Assembly: GCF_021018805.1 (NCBI RefSeq)
Contig: NC_086248.1
Coordinates: 96,123,239 to 96,187,238, forward strand
DNA: 64,000 bases
Reading direction: 5' to 3'
From: Prinia subflava
Taxonomy: Eukaryota; Chordata; Aves; Passeriformes; Cisticolidae
Positions within the stretch are counted from its first letter, which is position 1; each line of letters starts with the position of its first letter. The notes under the pieces were generated by a model that did not search any database, had not been told where the DNA came from, and worked only from the letters and a program-made list of their open reading frames with translations. This document shows positions 37,525 to 50,586 of this stretch, piece by piece. Both the position numbers and the translations under genes were made by a program.

Positions 37525-38449
37525 CTTGGAAAACAGAAAGCCAGATGGAGACATCTGAGAGATTGTTAGGGAAGTTTATTTATTCCATAGGCACACACGA
37601 ATTCCCTATTGTCATTTGCCTCCGGTGGAAGAGGCATGAAAGCACTTTAGGCACCCGGAGTGCGGCACAGGTGGAATTCCAGAGGCTGACACAGGGCTGA
37701 CAAGCCATAAAATCCCTGTCCCAACAGCACCTGGTGAATGTGACCTTCCCGGGGATGTTCTTTGGTGCTGCAGCAAGAGGGGTGAGAAAGGAAAGGAAAA
37801 GGCACAGAGGGAGGGAGCAACAACTGCAAAGAAATGTGTCTCTGTTCCCCTCCTGCTGTTCCCTGACAACTTCCCACACTACAAAAGCACCAAAACAAAA
37901 CCCAACCAAACACATTTTCCCTGGGTTAAAGATGTTGCACGTTAAGTGACAGGAAGAGAGGTACAAAGAAGCACAACACACCTGTGTTCTCTGTTACCCA
38001 TTAAAGAACTTCTGTAGGACAAATAAGAACATATTCTTCCAATTTGGCGTGCTTGACAGCACCAAGCAAAGCAAAGCATGACCTAAGGCATCACATTTTC
38101 TTGTGACTGGCATTCTCCTTCAGGCACTGGCAAGAGCCAAGTGCTACCTCTACACCATTTGAATTTTTTGAGAAAGGTTACTAAAGCAGGGTTGCAGGCA
38201 TTGCTTGTGGGGATTTCTGATGGGTTGTGGGGGATTTTTCCCCTCCATCTCTCTCCTCTCTGATTTTAAAATTACAGTAACTCGTTTCTCTCTGCTCAGG
38301 ACAGAAGGAATTTGGTGCCACCCTGCTGTCTCCAAGAGTACTGCTGGAGAGGCGAGCCGAACTGGGGACAAGCGGCGCTGCTGCCGTCAGCTTTCCTGGC
38401 AGGTTCCTCGGGAAGTCTGAGTTGCCATCAGGCACACGACAGTGGCCCT

Positions 38450-38965
38450 GTGTGATAAATGCCAATAACTCGCTTTTTGAAATTTATGAAAATTTAATAA
38501 AGAATAAAAATTGGTTACAAAAAAATTATTACAATAATAAAAGTTTAAAAAGTTTTCAGAGTCAGGACAAATAGTGAGGCAATAAGAGCAAAGAAAGGTA
38601 GCCCAGGTCTACCGTCCCCTCTCCTCTCAGACAAAAGCTGCGAGAAAGAAGGGCCCCGTTAGAGAGAAGCATCTCTATTTTTGAGGACAAACTTTAATGA
38701 TTATGCATACTTTATCTAAGAAAAGCCGGTTTGCCAAGAGCCTTTTGCAAAACCCCTGGCGTCCTGGAGTCTGGCTTAACCAGGTAGCTTTGTGGATTCG
38801 AGGAGATATGCATTGTCTGGCTTTACCAGGGTGGTTTCGAGGAGATATGCATCTTTCCCTCTGAAACATCCAAGAGGGGTTTTAGTCTGGCTTATTGTAA
38901 TTGTTCTCTCTGTGTAGAAACCTCCGGGTTATCTTCTCTTCGCTCTTGAGCTAAGGACAATACCT
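38450..38965. mobile_element. Probable solo LTR inside a HHIPL2 intron
   Basis: Runs from TGTGTGATAAATGCCAATAA to ACCTTACACACA, which gives TG...CA ends with a short inverted repeat. It contains an A-rich segment with AATAAA and, at 38769-38852, two imperfect copies of a ~40-bp unit (GTCTGGCTT...CGAGGAGATATGCAT), which is typical of U3 enhancers. No target duplication is visible, so the exact ends and the strand are open. It lies where an HHIPL2 exon is missing. Confidence 0.5.
38769..38852. repeat. Tandem ~40-bp direct repeat in the LTR-like element
   Basis: Copy 1 is 38769-38813 and copy 2 is 38815-38852. Both begin GTCTGGCTT and end CGAGGAGATATGCAT, with a few bases deleted in the second. 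A third partial GTCTGGCTTATTG follows at about 38886. ATATGCAT resembles an octamer or POU-type site. Confidence 0.8.
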
Positions 38966-41900
38966 TACACACAATTCTTACTTAGATTCAATGTTAAAAA
39001 CTACATTTACTATATTATTTAAAATGTTAATATTGCATAACTTTTCTACCTAGCATATTACATATAGTAAATATCTGCGTAGAGCCATACACACAATATG
39101 CCTTTTTCACACCCTGGCAATGTTTTGGACGCAGGAGTTTGTGTGGTTTGCTGTCCGTGGCAGAGCACTGCCTGCCGTGTGGCAGGAGAATGCTGCATTC
39201 ACTGCCTGGGACTGTGCAGAGAAGCCAGCTATGCCCAGGAAAAAACCAATAAACAGCAGTAAAATGCAAAGGAGAAAGGTTCATGAGGAGACCAGAGTCA
39301 CCCCAGGAGCTGCAGGTGTCAGGGCTGTGCTCCAGAGCCTGCCCAGGCTCCGAGGAGCTCTGCACATCCCAGGCACGCCCGCAAAGTGCAAACAGAGCAG
39401 GGCAGAGCTGACACAGCCCCATCCGGCTACGGCAAACAAGGGGAACTGGAAAATGCAGGAAAACATTCCTGCGAGCCAAGGGAGGAGGTGTCTGGTCCTG
39501 CTCTAGAAGCGAGGGACATAAAGCTGCAAAAGCACAGGGTCACCATGGCACATTAAGGAGTGGCATAGTGACAACAAAGATTTGTTCGTTTTGATAAATA
39601 GACTCTGCTCAAGCTCTTGATGTTTATGCAAGCTCACAAATATATATATATTTTTTTAGTTGAAAATATTACATTTTGGTCAGTTAATGCACATCCTGGC
39701 AGATGATAAGCTGTTAAAGACAGCAATCTCCTTGAGCAGTAAAAGATTCAAGTTCTGTTCTCATCACCTTGGTACACAGCTTGAGTTAACTAGTTTTGGA
39801 TCTAACTTCTCAAGAAAACATAACTTGCTTTCTTCATTCTGATGGTGTCCAAGGTCTCCACAACAGCACAAACACATTTGTACTGTATCGACTTTACAGA
39901 GTGATTTGAAACTCATTTAATGTTTTTTAGCAAAATCCAATGTTTTTTAGCTAGGGAAACAAAAAAGTTACATGTGTGCTTATTGTTCTAAAAACAGACT
40001 TTAGCAGGGATAACTGCTTAATGGGGAAAAACATTTTGCTTGGAAAAACTCAGGTTCAGGCTCCAGTTATTATTTGAGCACTGCATGAACCACTAGGTTT
40101 CTCTCATCTTTGTGGAGAAAACTGTGCAGTGCCATTTATTTTTTATTTATATTAAAGTGCATCATAGATATTTGATGTAATGACTGTCAAGGATATGGAC
40201 TGTCATTTTTAAAACACTGCTTTGCTGTAATTCAGATATGCAACAAAGGAAACTTTCTTTTAATCCTTAACTCTCCCAGATCTTCAGGGAATTTGAAGTG
40301 TATTTCCTATTTCTCTGTGCACAGATATGATGAGTGAGGAACAAATTCACTTAAACTGATTTAAGTTGCCCCAGAGGTACAGTGGGTGAAGAAAACACAA
40401 GGACTGGATGCAGATGTCAGTGATATTGTGTATCAGTACTACTTGGCATTCTTTTACTGTGATAGCTGGAGAGTGTATGGTGATTATAGAAGAATTTGGC
40501 ACAGAAATCCATCTTTAATTACAAACCTTGCAGGATCAGTGAGCTTGTAGAGCAATTAATATGGTGCATAGGCACTGGGATAAGAAGCAGACATAAAATA
40601 CAGTTCACCTAAATGGAAGTGAAAAAAGAAAACTGGTCTTAGATTCAAGTGCCCAAGCTGGATTCCAGTTCTCCATTTCTCTCTTTCCTGGCTTTTCAGT
40701 AATTCATGTGGTAAGAAAAGGAACCCCCCTCAGTTACCCCCTCACCACCTCAGCCTTATGTCCAAGAAATGGCTCTGTTCTCACCCTGCCCTGTGCAGGT
40801 GGGCTCCCAAAAACACCAAATGACCTCCTGGCTGCAGCAGGTTCCACACAGAACCAGCAGCTCTCGTTCAGGCAGAGAGCCCGAGCAGCACCTTCATTAC
40901 CTCACCTCAGTGGCTCTCCAAAAGGTTGCTTTCCTCTGTATAAATACATATTTTTAAAACTTGTTTGTACCAAAGAAGCAGCCAGAAACTACAAATAGAG
41001 GGGAAGACCATACAAGAATTATATTTTCCATTTCATAGTCATACCAAAAAGGAAAAAATCAGCAAGAGCTGCACTAACTAATCTGTAGGAGACAGAAGCT
41101 TCTCATTTCTGTCTGGTAGCTGTGGAAGGCAAATGCTCCTTGTGCCTTTCCTTCAGCACCCACTAAAACAATATCCAGGGAAAAGGGAAATTACAGTATC
41201 TTGCAAAAGGCAAAGCTGTTGTGGTCTTTCAAATTACATAACACCATATTGGTTTCTAAAAGGCTGCCAGGAGAAGGGACATTGAACATACACTCGCTCA
41301 TGTTGTTAGAACAGGTAAAAATTGTGCCCATTTCACAGCAAAGCCTCCATGTAGCTCTGACAGAATATGCTAGGCAGACAATTTAGGATCTTTTCATGGC
41401 AAGCAAATATCTTTTCTGCTGAATGGTGAAGCACTAAAGCACACCTGTGCCCTCCAAAAACTTGCGGCTGCTTTTTGTATTACATAGCTCTGTCAGGAGG
41501 CTGTAGGAAAGCAAACAGTGTTCATTGGTACTTCCCCCTTGGTGAGACACCTGGTCCTTGTGACCTTAGTAGTGTCCCTTTAAATTAAATTGTGAAATGA
41601 GCGGCTTTCCTGATCCCCAAATAAAGTCCTGGTCTATGATCCACAGTGTGAGGTGCTGTTGTTGTGAGTAAGACTGAGGAATTTATGCTAGGGAAGCAGG
41701 AGAAATGCAGAGAAGCTCTAAGAACTCAAGTGAGGATGAAGTAGTACAATGAAAAAATGAACTGCATTGATATGGTTTTTGATTAGTGAAAGAGCACCAA
41801 AAAAAAACAAAAACAAAAGGAATGTTTCACATGAGGTTCTGTCTCCTGAGCTTCCCATCAACCTGATCTGCACCAGCCTCACAGGTCAGACCTCCCTGAG

Positions 41901-42061
41901 CCACAGACCAACCCCACCGGCCATGCTGAGCCAGCCACAAACCTCTCTGCACTGCCTGCTCTCCAGGCACAGCTCAGCAGCCACAGAACTTCCCACATTT
42001 CCCTACAGTGGAGAAGAGACTGAACAGTTTCCACTGAAGGTGAGGCCAGCACGATACCTAC

Positions 42062-42207
42062 CTGCTCCACCCTCAGCAAATGAGATGATGAATTTGCTGT
42101 AGGAACTGATCATTCCAGGGAAAGCACAAGCTGTCGTGCTGCCAATGCAGATATCCTGCTTCTTCTACTTATTTGCCTTCTCATCTTCCTGTAAAGCCAT
42201 AAGTCAA
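42062..42207 (-). pseudogene. HHIPL2: HHIPL2 exon with two premature stops
   Basis: Codons read LMALQEDEKANK, stop, [18 protein letters not shown], then [13 protein letters not shown], aligning without gaps to human. TAG at 42167-42165 stands where human has Trp (one-base change from TGG). TGA at 42206-42204 stands at the Arg codon just before LMALQ (CGA to TGA, a CpG transition). The acceptor is TCTAG|TTGACT and the donor is GCAG|GTAGGT, so the splice sites are still present. Confidence 0.9.
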
Positions 42208-42560
42208 CTAGATGAAAAATAAACCCTGTGTTTTATGTTTCCATCATCAAAATTAGTTCCTGTCAAAATCATGTATCACTGAAACAAAAAAAAAAACTGT
42301 CAGTGAAGACTGTGATTGTTGGCTGGATTTTGGAGAAACAGACCTGAACAAAAGCAAACATACCCTAAGGATTCTGAAATGGAGGAAGTTTAGATTCCAA
42401 TGAAAATGTCCTTGTAATAGTCAAACACAGAACTTAGTCTATATCTGAGTTTCTCATTTATTCCAGCCCAAAAGGTTCTGGGATGCTCCAATATACTTAT
42501 TTGCCCAGACAAGGCAAATGTGGATACAGAATGGAGTTGCAGAGGAAACAGGGAGTCTCA

Positions 42561-42722
<162 letters not shown>

Positions 42723-44161
42723 TTACTTTCTGAGAGCATCAAAAAGCAGCTGCTCAACGACACTGACAGGTACAAAAGGACCTAGAAGGACCAGTACAGT
42801 TTAACAAAGTGCTTAGTGAAATTTCAGTGCTAATTCAGCAGTTTACTCCGGGACAGAACAGATCCAGGGGCTTTAAGGATCTCCCTGTGTAGTTGCTTAT
42901 CAAGGCTTAGTCATGATGAGCTTCCATAAAACCAAGATTCTGTGCATCAAGAAGCAATGCAGGAAGGCATCAGCCTGCAGCAAGTGTTATCTCCCTTATT
43001 TGTGACTGTTCCAGTCATTTTAGCAGGGATCATCTTTACCAATTCCAGTATTTTTAGAGAAGGGAAAAAGATCAAAATTGCAAGTGAGCTCAACATCTTT
43101 GTGGGTTCACTGACACAACACAAAATATAAATGAGTGTCCTCTCGGCATCTTATGTCATGAGACTTGTAAAATAAAGACTCTGCCTCTGGCAATGTTAAA
43201 ATTGAATTCTCCCTTTCTCATATTGAATTATCAGATTCCACAGAATTTTATTCTTGTCCTCACCTTTTTCCCTGCACTAATGTCAATAACGCATACTCTG
43301 CACCTGTCTGCTCATCCAGATGTTCCAGGAACATCTGCATGACCTTGAGACCAGGTGTCTTCACCCAACAGCTTAAGGAACATCATAATAATACTCAGAT
43401 CTACCATGCTTTGCCAAGAGCTTTACAAAGACCGCCAATTTCTGTTTTTTGAAGGCAGCAAGTGAGTTTTGTCCATCACAACCAGAGTCAGACCCAGAGC
43501 ACAGCTTCTGAGCATTCTGCTGCAGCACTCTGCTGGCTGGGACTCACTGCATCTGCCACAGGGATTGTTTCAAGGTCTCAGCTTCAGCCTGGTCTCTGTC
43601 CTTAGCCACAGTCATGGCTCAGAGCTTCTGAAGAAAACACAGTATCACTTTCTACTTAAATCAAATCCATTGCCTTCCTGGCTTCACTGGGAAAACTGTC
43701 CACAAAAGACATAGGCTTTGAATTTAAACATCTTGTCCAGTGCAGTGTGTGGCAGGGAATTCCCTGAATAAGCAGAGCATCATTTCGTACCGACACAGCA
43801 GGGCTGAGGAGAAGGGATTTCTGCTCTTAGGAAGAAAACAAACTCCATTTAATATGCAACACTGGATTATTTAGCTTCACTGGAAAAACAGTGCTATAGT
43901 CCTCTAAATATACACATATAATAATGCTCTACAAGATTCCTTACCCATGGAGGTGTGAGTCTTGCAACCTGCTTAAGCCAGTAAACTTTCTTTTCTCTAA
44001 ACAAATTTTCAAATTTTCATTTTTGAAATACTGCTTTGGACAGACTTGCAGATGCACAAGCATTTTTAGGAAGCAGTCTTACTCGATTTTTCCACATTTT
44101 CTCCTTTCTAAACCTTGTGTCTGGGTGAACAACCTAAGGCTTTCACCTGCCCTCCTACTTA

Positions 44162-44434
<273 letters not shown>

Positions 44435-44671
44435 CTACAGTACAAATCTCTTAGGGCAGCTGTTAATTCCATAATAGATTTAAGGCTGTTACTGCTCTTT
44501 AGAAGACAAGAGTACGAGATGGAGAGAAAAGACAACCTTATTCCTGAGTGTTTTCAATCCATTTTGGTTTTCTGTGTGACCTTGAGCCAACCTGACTCTG
44601 GTAGTTTCACAGCAGGCCAGTCACACTCCTGAACCAGGGTGACTGGGAATGTGTAGGTTCTGCCAGTGGAA

Positions 44672-45200
44672 AGAATCACAGGATCATAGACTGGCTTGGG
44701 TTGGAAAGGGACCTTAAAGATCATCTAGTTCCAACCCTCCTGCCATGGGCAGGGACACCTTCCACTAGACCAGGTTGCTCAGAGCTCCATCTATCCTGGC
44801 CTTGAACACTTCCAGGGATGGGGCATCCACAACTTCTATGGGTAACCTGTGCCAGGGCCTCACCACCCTCTTCATAATATCTCATCTAATCCTTTCCCCC
44901 TTGTCCTGTCACTTCATGCCCTTGTAAATGGCCTCTGTCCATCTTCCTTGTAGGCTCCCTTGAGGTCCTGAAAGGCTGCAACCAGGTCACCCCAAAGCCT
45001 TCTCTTTCCTAGGCTGAACACTCCCAGTTCTCTCAGCCTGTCCTCACAGCAGAGGTGCTCCATTCCCCTGATCATCTTGGTGACCTCCCCTGGACTCTCC
45101 AACAGATCTGTGTCCTGAGCTGGGGACCCCACAGCTAGATGCAGCACTGCAGGTGGCAGAAGTGGCTCCTGTTGGTCTCACAGCACTCCTGGATGTGCCT
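44672..45200 (-). mobile_element. CR1 LINE 3' fragment in a HHIPL2 intron
   Basis: Starts with AATCACAGGATCATAGACTG and GGGTTGGAAAGGGACCTTAA, then runs through the standard CR1 landmarks to CCTAGGCTGAACACTCCCAG, CTCTCAGCCTGTCCTCACAG and CATCTTGGTGACCTCCCC. It lies between the HHIPL2 exon at 44163-44306 and the decayed exon near 47.5 kb, in the same orientation as the gene. Confidence 0.92.
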
Positions 45201-46839
45201 GTCACCAGTCAGCAGGTGGATGGCAGAGCAGCAGTTGAGGTGGAACTCAGAGCAGTAGCCAGAACAAAGTCCTGGGAGGCTTCTTAGAGGGGTCTGTGGG
45301 TTTTCTGTGTCATAGAGATGTGCAGCATATGGAGAACATTCCTAGGAAGTAAAAGAGATTTCCTAAAGATGAGGCTGTGGACATTCATCCAGGAGAAGCC
45401 AAGACACCTTAGCGGGAGCAAACTGATTAACAAAATGAAAAATTACCAATGCAGAAAGATAAAGAGTCACCTAAGAAATGGAGCAGTACAGAGTCACTCA
45501 GAATATGGCCAAAATGGTCTTCGAGATCAGTAGTAGTTGTCTTTATTAAAGGATACCCAGCTGGATGTAAATTCTTCCCAACAGAAGTACAAGTGTGGAG
45601 GCTATGGATTCTCCACTCAGTAAAGTGGGACTGAGCAGTCCTGGGGGTGTGGGAAATGGATTTGTAGAGAATTCTCAAAGCCTGACAGAAGGCTCACATA
45701 ATGTGGCTCTGTATGCAAGCTTTGAGATAAGAAATGCTGACTTAGAAATGCCATGGAATAGGACGGACATTGTTGAGGAAGAAATGGAACTAGAAACAAG
45801 TTTCAAAGGATGGCCTTGCAAATAAGACTAGATACTTTGGAGAAATAGAACTATGAAAGGTGCATTGTAGTAAGACCCACGAGGGGTAATGTATTGCAAT
45901 TAGGAAATAGTTGACTTCTGATTATGATGGTGTTAATTGTACCATCTGTACTGTCTCACCCTTCACATGAAACTGAAAATGGAATAGAAGTTTTTAAAAC
46001 ACCTCTAGTTGCCCAATCTTTGAGTCAGAAAAAGGTATAATCTGACAAGGGGAGAGGTGATCAGAGCAGGGAAACAACTGACAGAGCTCTGGAAATATCA
46101 CAAGTGACATTGAGAAGACAGATAGGGCTCGCTTTTCCCAGAAGAAAAACAAGAGAGTATCAAATGAAGGCAATAGGAGCCAGGTTAAAAAAAGCCAGTG
46201 AAATGCTGCCAGAAGAAACTGTAGGTGCTAAAGATGTACACTGATTAAATATACAGGCTAAATTAATCTGATACATGCACAGTATTACTGAAGCAGACTG
46301 CAGGTGAGATTCAAATAAGTAAATACCATTTCATGCAATTCCTATAGATATCATTGACTCTATCTGTGATCATTAGGAAAAAAATACTGCAGGCAACATT
46401 TTCAAGTGTTACAGATCTAAAATTATGCTCCTTCAAATACCTTTAAGTGTTTAGCTGTGTAAAATGTAGGGTAAATTCTGAAAATCAAGCACTGTGTTTG
46501 AATTTGTACCTAAATTTAAACTCCTCATCTTGCGAACATTCTGGGCCAGAACTTCTGTAAAATGTTTCCATTAAAATCCCACCTCTATTTTAATCAGCAC
46601 AAAGTTGCAGAAGTTAAAGCAGAAGAGGCTACATTCTACAGAAATATTATTTCACTGGTTTTCATGCCAGCAGCCCAAAAAAACCTATCCAGATCTTTCA
46701 GTTGGCACAGATGGAGGAGGGTAAGTACATGCACAGTCCAGGAAAGAACTACTACATCAGTAACTTTTCTGCCTCATTAAACAAGTTCGCTTCATTAAAC
46801 AGAATTAATTTTAAAATCTGGGCAGTTATACAAGCATTG

Positions 46840-46841
<2 letters not shown>

Positions 46842-46883
<42 letters not shown>
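46842..46883. repeat. Homopolymer of 42 T
   Basis: An uninterrupted run of 42 T inside a HHIPL2 intron. No processed-gene sequence is recognisable on either side, though a minus-strand retrocopy would end in poly(A) here. Length is likely to be unreliable in any assembly. Confidence 0.95.
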
Positions 46884-46885
<2 letters not shown>

Positions 46886-47499
46886 AAGTAGCAGCCTTTC
46901 CAGGATATTTAATATGAGGACTACAGACCCTGATTCCAAACTTCACAAGCAAGTTTCTCACAGCAGCTTTTGCTCACAGCAACACCCAGGGGCTTTTGGC
47001 CATACTAAGAACAGGTATGACTTGTAAGGAGTAAAGCCCTTGAAACTTCTGGATGGTGTAGGAGGTTTCTTACTTCTCATTGCTGCCATTTGGTTACCAG
47101 AAAGCAGCACAGAATGACCTGGTTTCTGTTTCTTCCACATCATATCTGTAAGGAACCTCTCCCTCTTCCCAAATCAAAAGTCTCCAGCCTTGCAAAGGGG
47201 AGCTGAGTCCCCCAGGGCTGTCCTTGCAGTCTGTCCCCAGTCCCAGCTGGCAGAACCACACCATTCTCCCCATGTTTAAGGTCTTCCCAGAGTGAGGGAG
47301 TGCACCACCAGGCCCTGAGTGCCATCCCCAAAAGTCAAAGCTTCAGCTGAGTGTCCTTGTCTTTTGTTCTCTCAGTCCTCTTCTGAAGTGATTACTTCAT
47401 TAACACCTTTGAAAATATTTTTAATTTCACTCAAGTAAGTGTGAACATAGTCCAGCCCCTGGACCAGCAACCTGAAAAGGTAAAAAGAGAAAACCAACT

Positions 47500-47735
47500 T
47501 CCTCTGAAACAAGGCATATTCTCAATGCCTCTGAACTTCCTCACCTCTTGTTCTGCTAACAGGCTGCAGCAGAAAGGTCTCCTACAGTTCACCTTCCTAA
47601 AAGTAGAGCAGCATCCCTGGGCAGCTGCCACGCTTTTCCAGCCATGGGGCTTCCCACACAGTGTTTGCCTGGCAAAACAACACCTGCAGCACATGGACCA
47701 GCAAGGCACATGGGAGGGAGGCCATTCCTCAGGGT
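47500..47735 (-). pseudogene. HHIPL2: Decayed HHIPL2 propeller exon
   Basis: The minus strand shows, in order but in shifting frames, NGL, a VH piece, an F-C-Q piece before VW, PW then KRG, and finally an open piece SLLAEQEVRKFRGIE that aligns with the human SCLDKKKVEKIRISE (7 of 15 identical, 47575-47531). The spacing shows several deletions. An in-frame TAG follows the PW...RG part. This is what a formerly coding exon looks like after many frameshifts. Confidence 0.55.
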
Positions 47736-49469
47736 CTGTGTAAACTCCCAGGATTAGGTGGCCTTGCAGTCACTGCTGGTTGTCTGCACTCGAGCATGCA
47801 GGAAAATTAATCTCATCACTTTAGAAAACCAACAAACCAGAAATTGCTAAGAACACATTGATACTTCTGTTTTGTTACTCCCTCTTAAGAGTGTGCATCC
47901 AGCAATCAAATCAGGCCTCAGATGAAAACTTTAAAAAACTGGTTTTCAGTCTGGTGCTCTCCCTGCACTAGCTCTCCCATCCTTTCAATCAGCTTGAATA
48001 AGGCTTACTTGGCCTTTTTGATTTTTTTGGGGCCCTCCTGTGACAGTTTTCTGAACAGGGAAGCATCATGTCAGCCACCAGCCAAACAGATGCTCTAGCA
48101 CACGTAGCAAGGTTGGCATCCAGGGAAATTTTCTAGCCATGCAACTTGCACTACACCTCTTTAAGAATATTACAGTTTTCAGAGTTTCATATGCTCAGAT
48201 ACTCAGACACTCAGTTTTTAAGCTAAATCCTAGAACAACTCAGCTGAGGGTCAGCCTCTAAACCTCTAAGTGCTTAGAACAAGTGTAGGTAGCTAAAACA
48301 GAGTCAGATCCTGCCAGATGCAGACTGAGCTCTACCAGCAGAGACAAATTGCTTTACATGCCTCTTCTAACCTGTTGGTTTTTGAGAGAAATGTATCTGG
48401 TTTAGAGTGCCAGCAGGAAATCCATGATCCAGAGCACATCCCTGTTTAGTCCCCTGGCCACTGAGAAACACAGAGCTGCATTGCCAGGGTAAGGTGAACT
48501 CCACAGCCTCCTTCTTGGGCTCTGCAGGGCCAGTGAAACTTCTGCAGTTGCCAAACCCAGCTTCCTCTGGGTAACGCTCAGAAACCCCCTCATTACCACT
48601 CCAGGAAGGCTGTCTGGCTTTTACTGGGTTTTGGCACTGAAGGAACACCTGACTGAATGAGCTGATTTGTTACCACGCATGGCTACTGCTCAGATCTTCC
48701 CCCAAAATATGAAATAATGCTGTCTTTGCTAAATTAGAGCAGCTACTATTCAGGTTTATCACCAAGCACTCACACCACTTTCTTAAAATTTGCTTTGTTC
48801 CAGACTATGATGCTGTGGAGGTGGCAGAATGGAATTCCATCTCTTCCATGTGAATTCAAAAGCAATTTGATCCAGCAAAGTGACTTCACTAAAGCAAAAC
48901 CATTTGGTAGATCATTGCTCTTTTCACTAATTCAGCAGACAAATAATATTTGGCAGAGAACCCAATCTTGTTTCTGTGGCTGTTACCAACTTGACCAGGT
49001 ACACATATCACAGCCACAACTCCTCAAAAATTCAACAGCAATCTTACTCTAAGGAACAGGAAAAGAGTAATAGCTTAAAACTTTGTAAAACTGTAAAAAA
49101 TGTAAGGGTGGTTTGGGGTATTTTTTCCTACAAAATACACTTAGAACAAATACAAAATTGCATTATGCCCTGCAGAATGAGGAATCAAAAAAAAAACAAA
49201 CAGGAATGTTATAGTGTTTTTTCTACCTGAATCATGTAGAACAACCCTTACAACACCAACACCAGTTTTTCTGCTAGAATCTATAACACATCTTTTGCTG
49301 GTTTACCAACTGTAAAAGTACAGAGAACTCTGTTGCTACTTTTTTCAGCCCTGGTGCTGAAAAGGTGCATCACCCACCCCAAGGAGATGCTGGAATCTTG
49401 CCAGCTTCCAAAAAGAGTGTAAACATTTAGGTACACAGATAACATTTTTCAGGAAATATCAACTTCAAG

Positions 49470-49795
49470 AGTTTTGTTTGGTTTTAGAAAGACTGTGTCT
49501 TTTGGCTGCTTTGTTTCGGCATGCAGCGAGTGCAGCTTGGCGTGACCAGCAGTTGCTAAAAAGGCAGGTGGGGTCCTGCCCTCTGCTTCCAGGGATGCAG
49601 GGGAGCTCAGGCAGAAAAGAGCCTTTGGTCTTTCCTCCCTGCACACTTTCCATGAGCCAGGTGGGCAGTGGGCAGTGGGCAGACAGCACTGATGAAAACA
49701 CTGTGACTGCAGCCTTGGGACCTTGCAGCAGCTGTGTGAAACCACTGCCTGTGAAATTTTGTTTTACTTTGACAAGCACAGCATTTGGAGCACCC
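49470..49795 (-). pseudogene. HHIPL2: Possible decayed HHIPL2 exon 2
   Basis: Scattered resemblance, on changing frames, to the exon that continues the cysteine-rich domain. There is a piece like E-x-x-P-x-A where the family has ECSPYAA, then a C-rich piece near 49680-49620, and a D-x-x-C-x-x-x-N piece near 49570 where the family has DYCFPN. No single frame carries the match. The position between the first and third exons fits. It could be chance. Confidence 0.35.
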
Positions 49796-50202
49796 TCAGC
49801 AGGAACACAACCAAAAAACATCCTCCCTGCAGTCCAGAGATCCAAACACTCTGCCTGTAATTCCTCTATCATTTGATTCTGTAGAATTTGTAATCCAGCA
49901 CCTTGCAGCTGCAAGCAGAGGGTAAATACTGATCTGTAATTCTCTGCTTCATTATGGGAAAATCATCATACTCACTGGGCAATGCTTCCATAAACCCTTA
50001 CTGCTAGCAAATGTCACTACATATTCCCAGATTCCAGTGATGCACCTTACACAAGGCACTTTGCAAAACGCCTGCTGAGGATTTAGTGCCATTCCCCTGC
50101 CAGCCCACCCTTCTCCTACTCCCACACCTCCCTTCACAGCATCACAGCTGTCAGAACCACAACTGCCCTCCAAGCCAGCCCAATATTATTTTGCTTCCCT
50201 AC

Positions 50203-50586
50203 CTGACACAGGATATCTTTGATGCATGTTCCACACAGTTTATGGCCCTGGGGATCTATGTAGTCCATGATGTCCCAGTATTTTGCTGCAATGCTGTTGT
50301 CTCTCTCCTGGTCACAGCAGCCAAAGTTTTCATAGGCAGAGCAGAATTCCAAGGGCAAAGGGGGCTGAAAAGGCAGCCCATAATCCAGACACTGAGGATG
50401 TCCCAGCAGAATGCTTGTCAGGCACAACAAGGAGAGGCAAACACACACATGTGGGCAAGGAAAAGAAAATCCAGAGCTGCTGCTGCTCTTTCCAGCCTGT
50501 GGCCAAGCATTCACTTCCTTCAGTGTAAGTTTCTTGAGGTCAAATGTATAGAAATCCTCGACTTCTTCATGGCATGGTTCATTCAT
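50203..50586 (-). pseudogene. HHIPL2: HHIPL2 exon 1 (open frame, folate-receptor-like domain)
   Basis: The frame is open from an ATG at 50586 to the donor CAG|GTAGGG. A hydrophobic stretch ending in LTSILL precedes GHPQCLDYG (HPQ begins at 50400), then [24 protein letters not shown] and CIKDILCQ, all close to human HHIPL2 exon 1. The cysteines of the domain are kept. The ATG is 62 codons before HPQ instead of about 40, and no ATG lies closer to the signal-like stretch, so the ancestral start may be lost or an upstream exon may be missing. Confidence 0.85.

Noticed and set aside
46702..46917. Open frame containing a run of phenylalanine
   Set aside because: Produced by the 42-T homopolymer.
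49465..49914. 149-codon minus-strand open frame as an independent gene
   Set aside because: The only resemblance is to a decayed HHIPL2 exon, in changing frames; the open frame itself does not match any protein.
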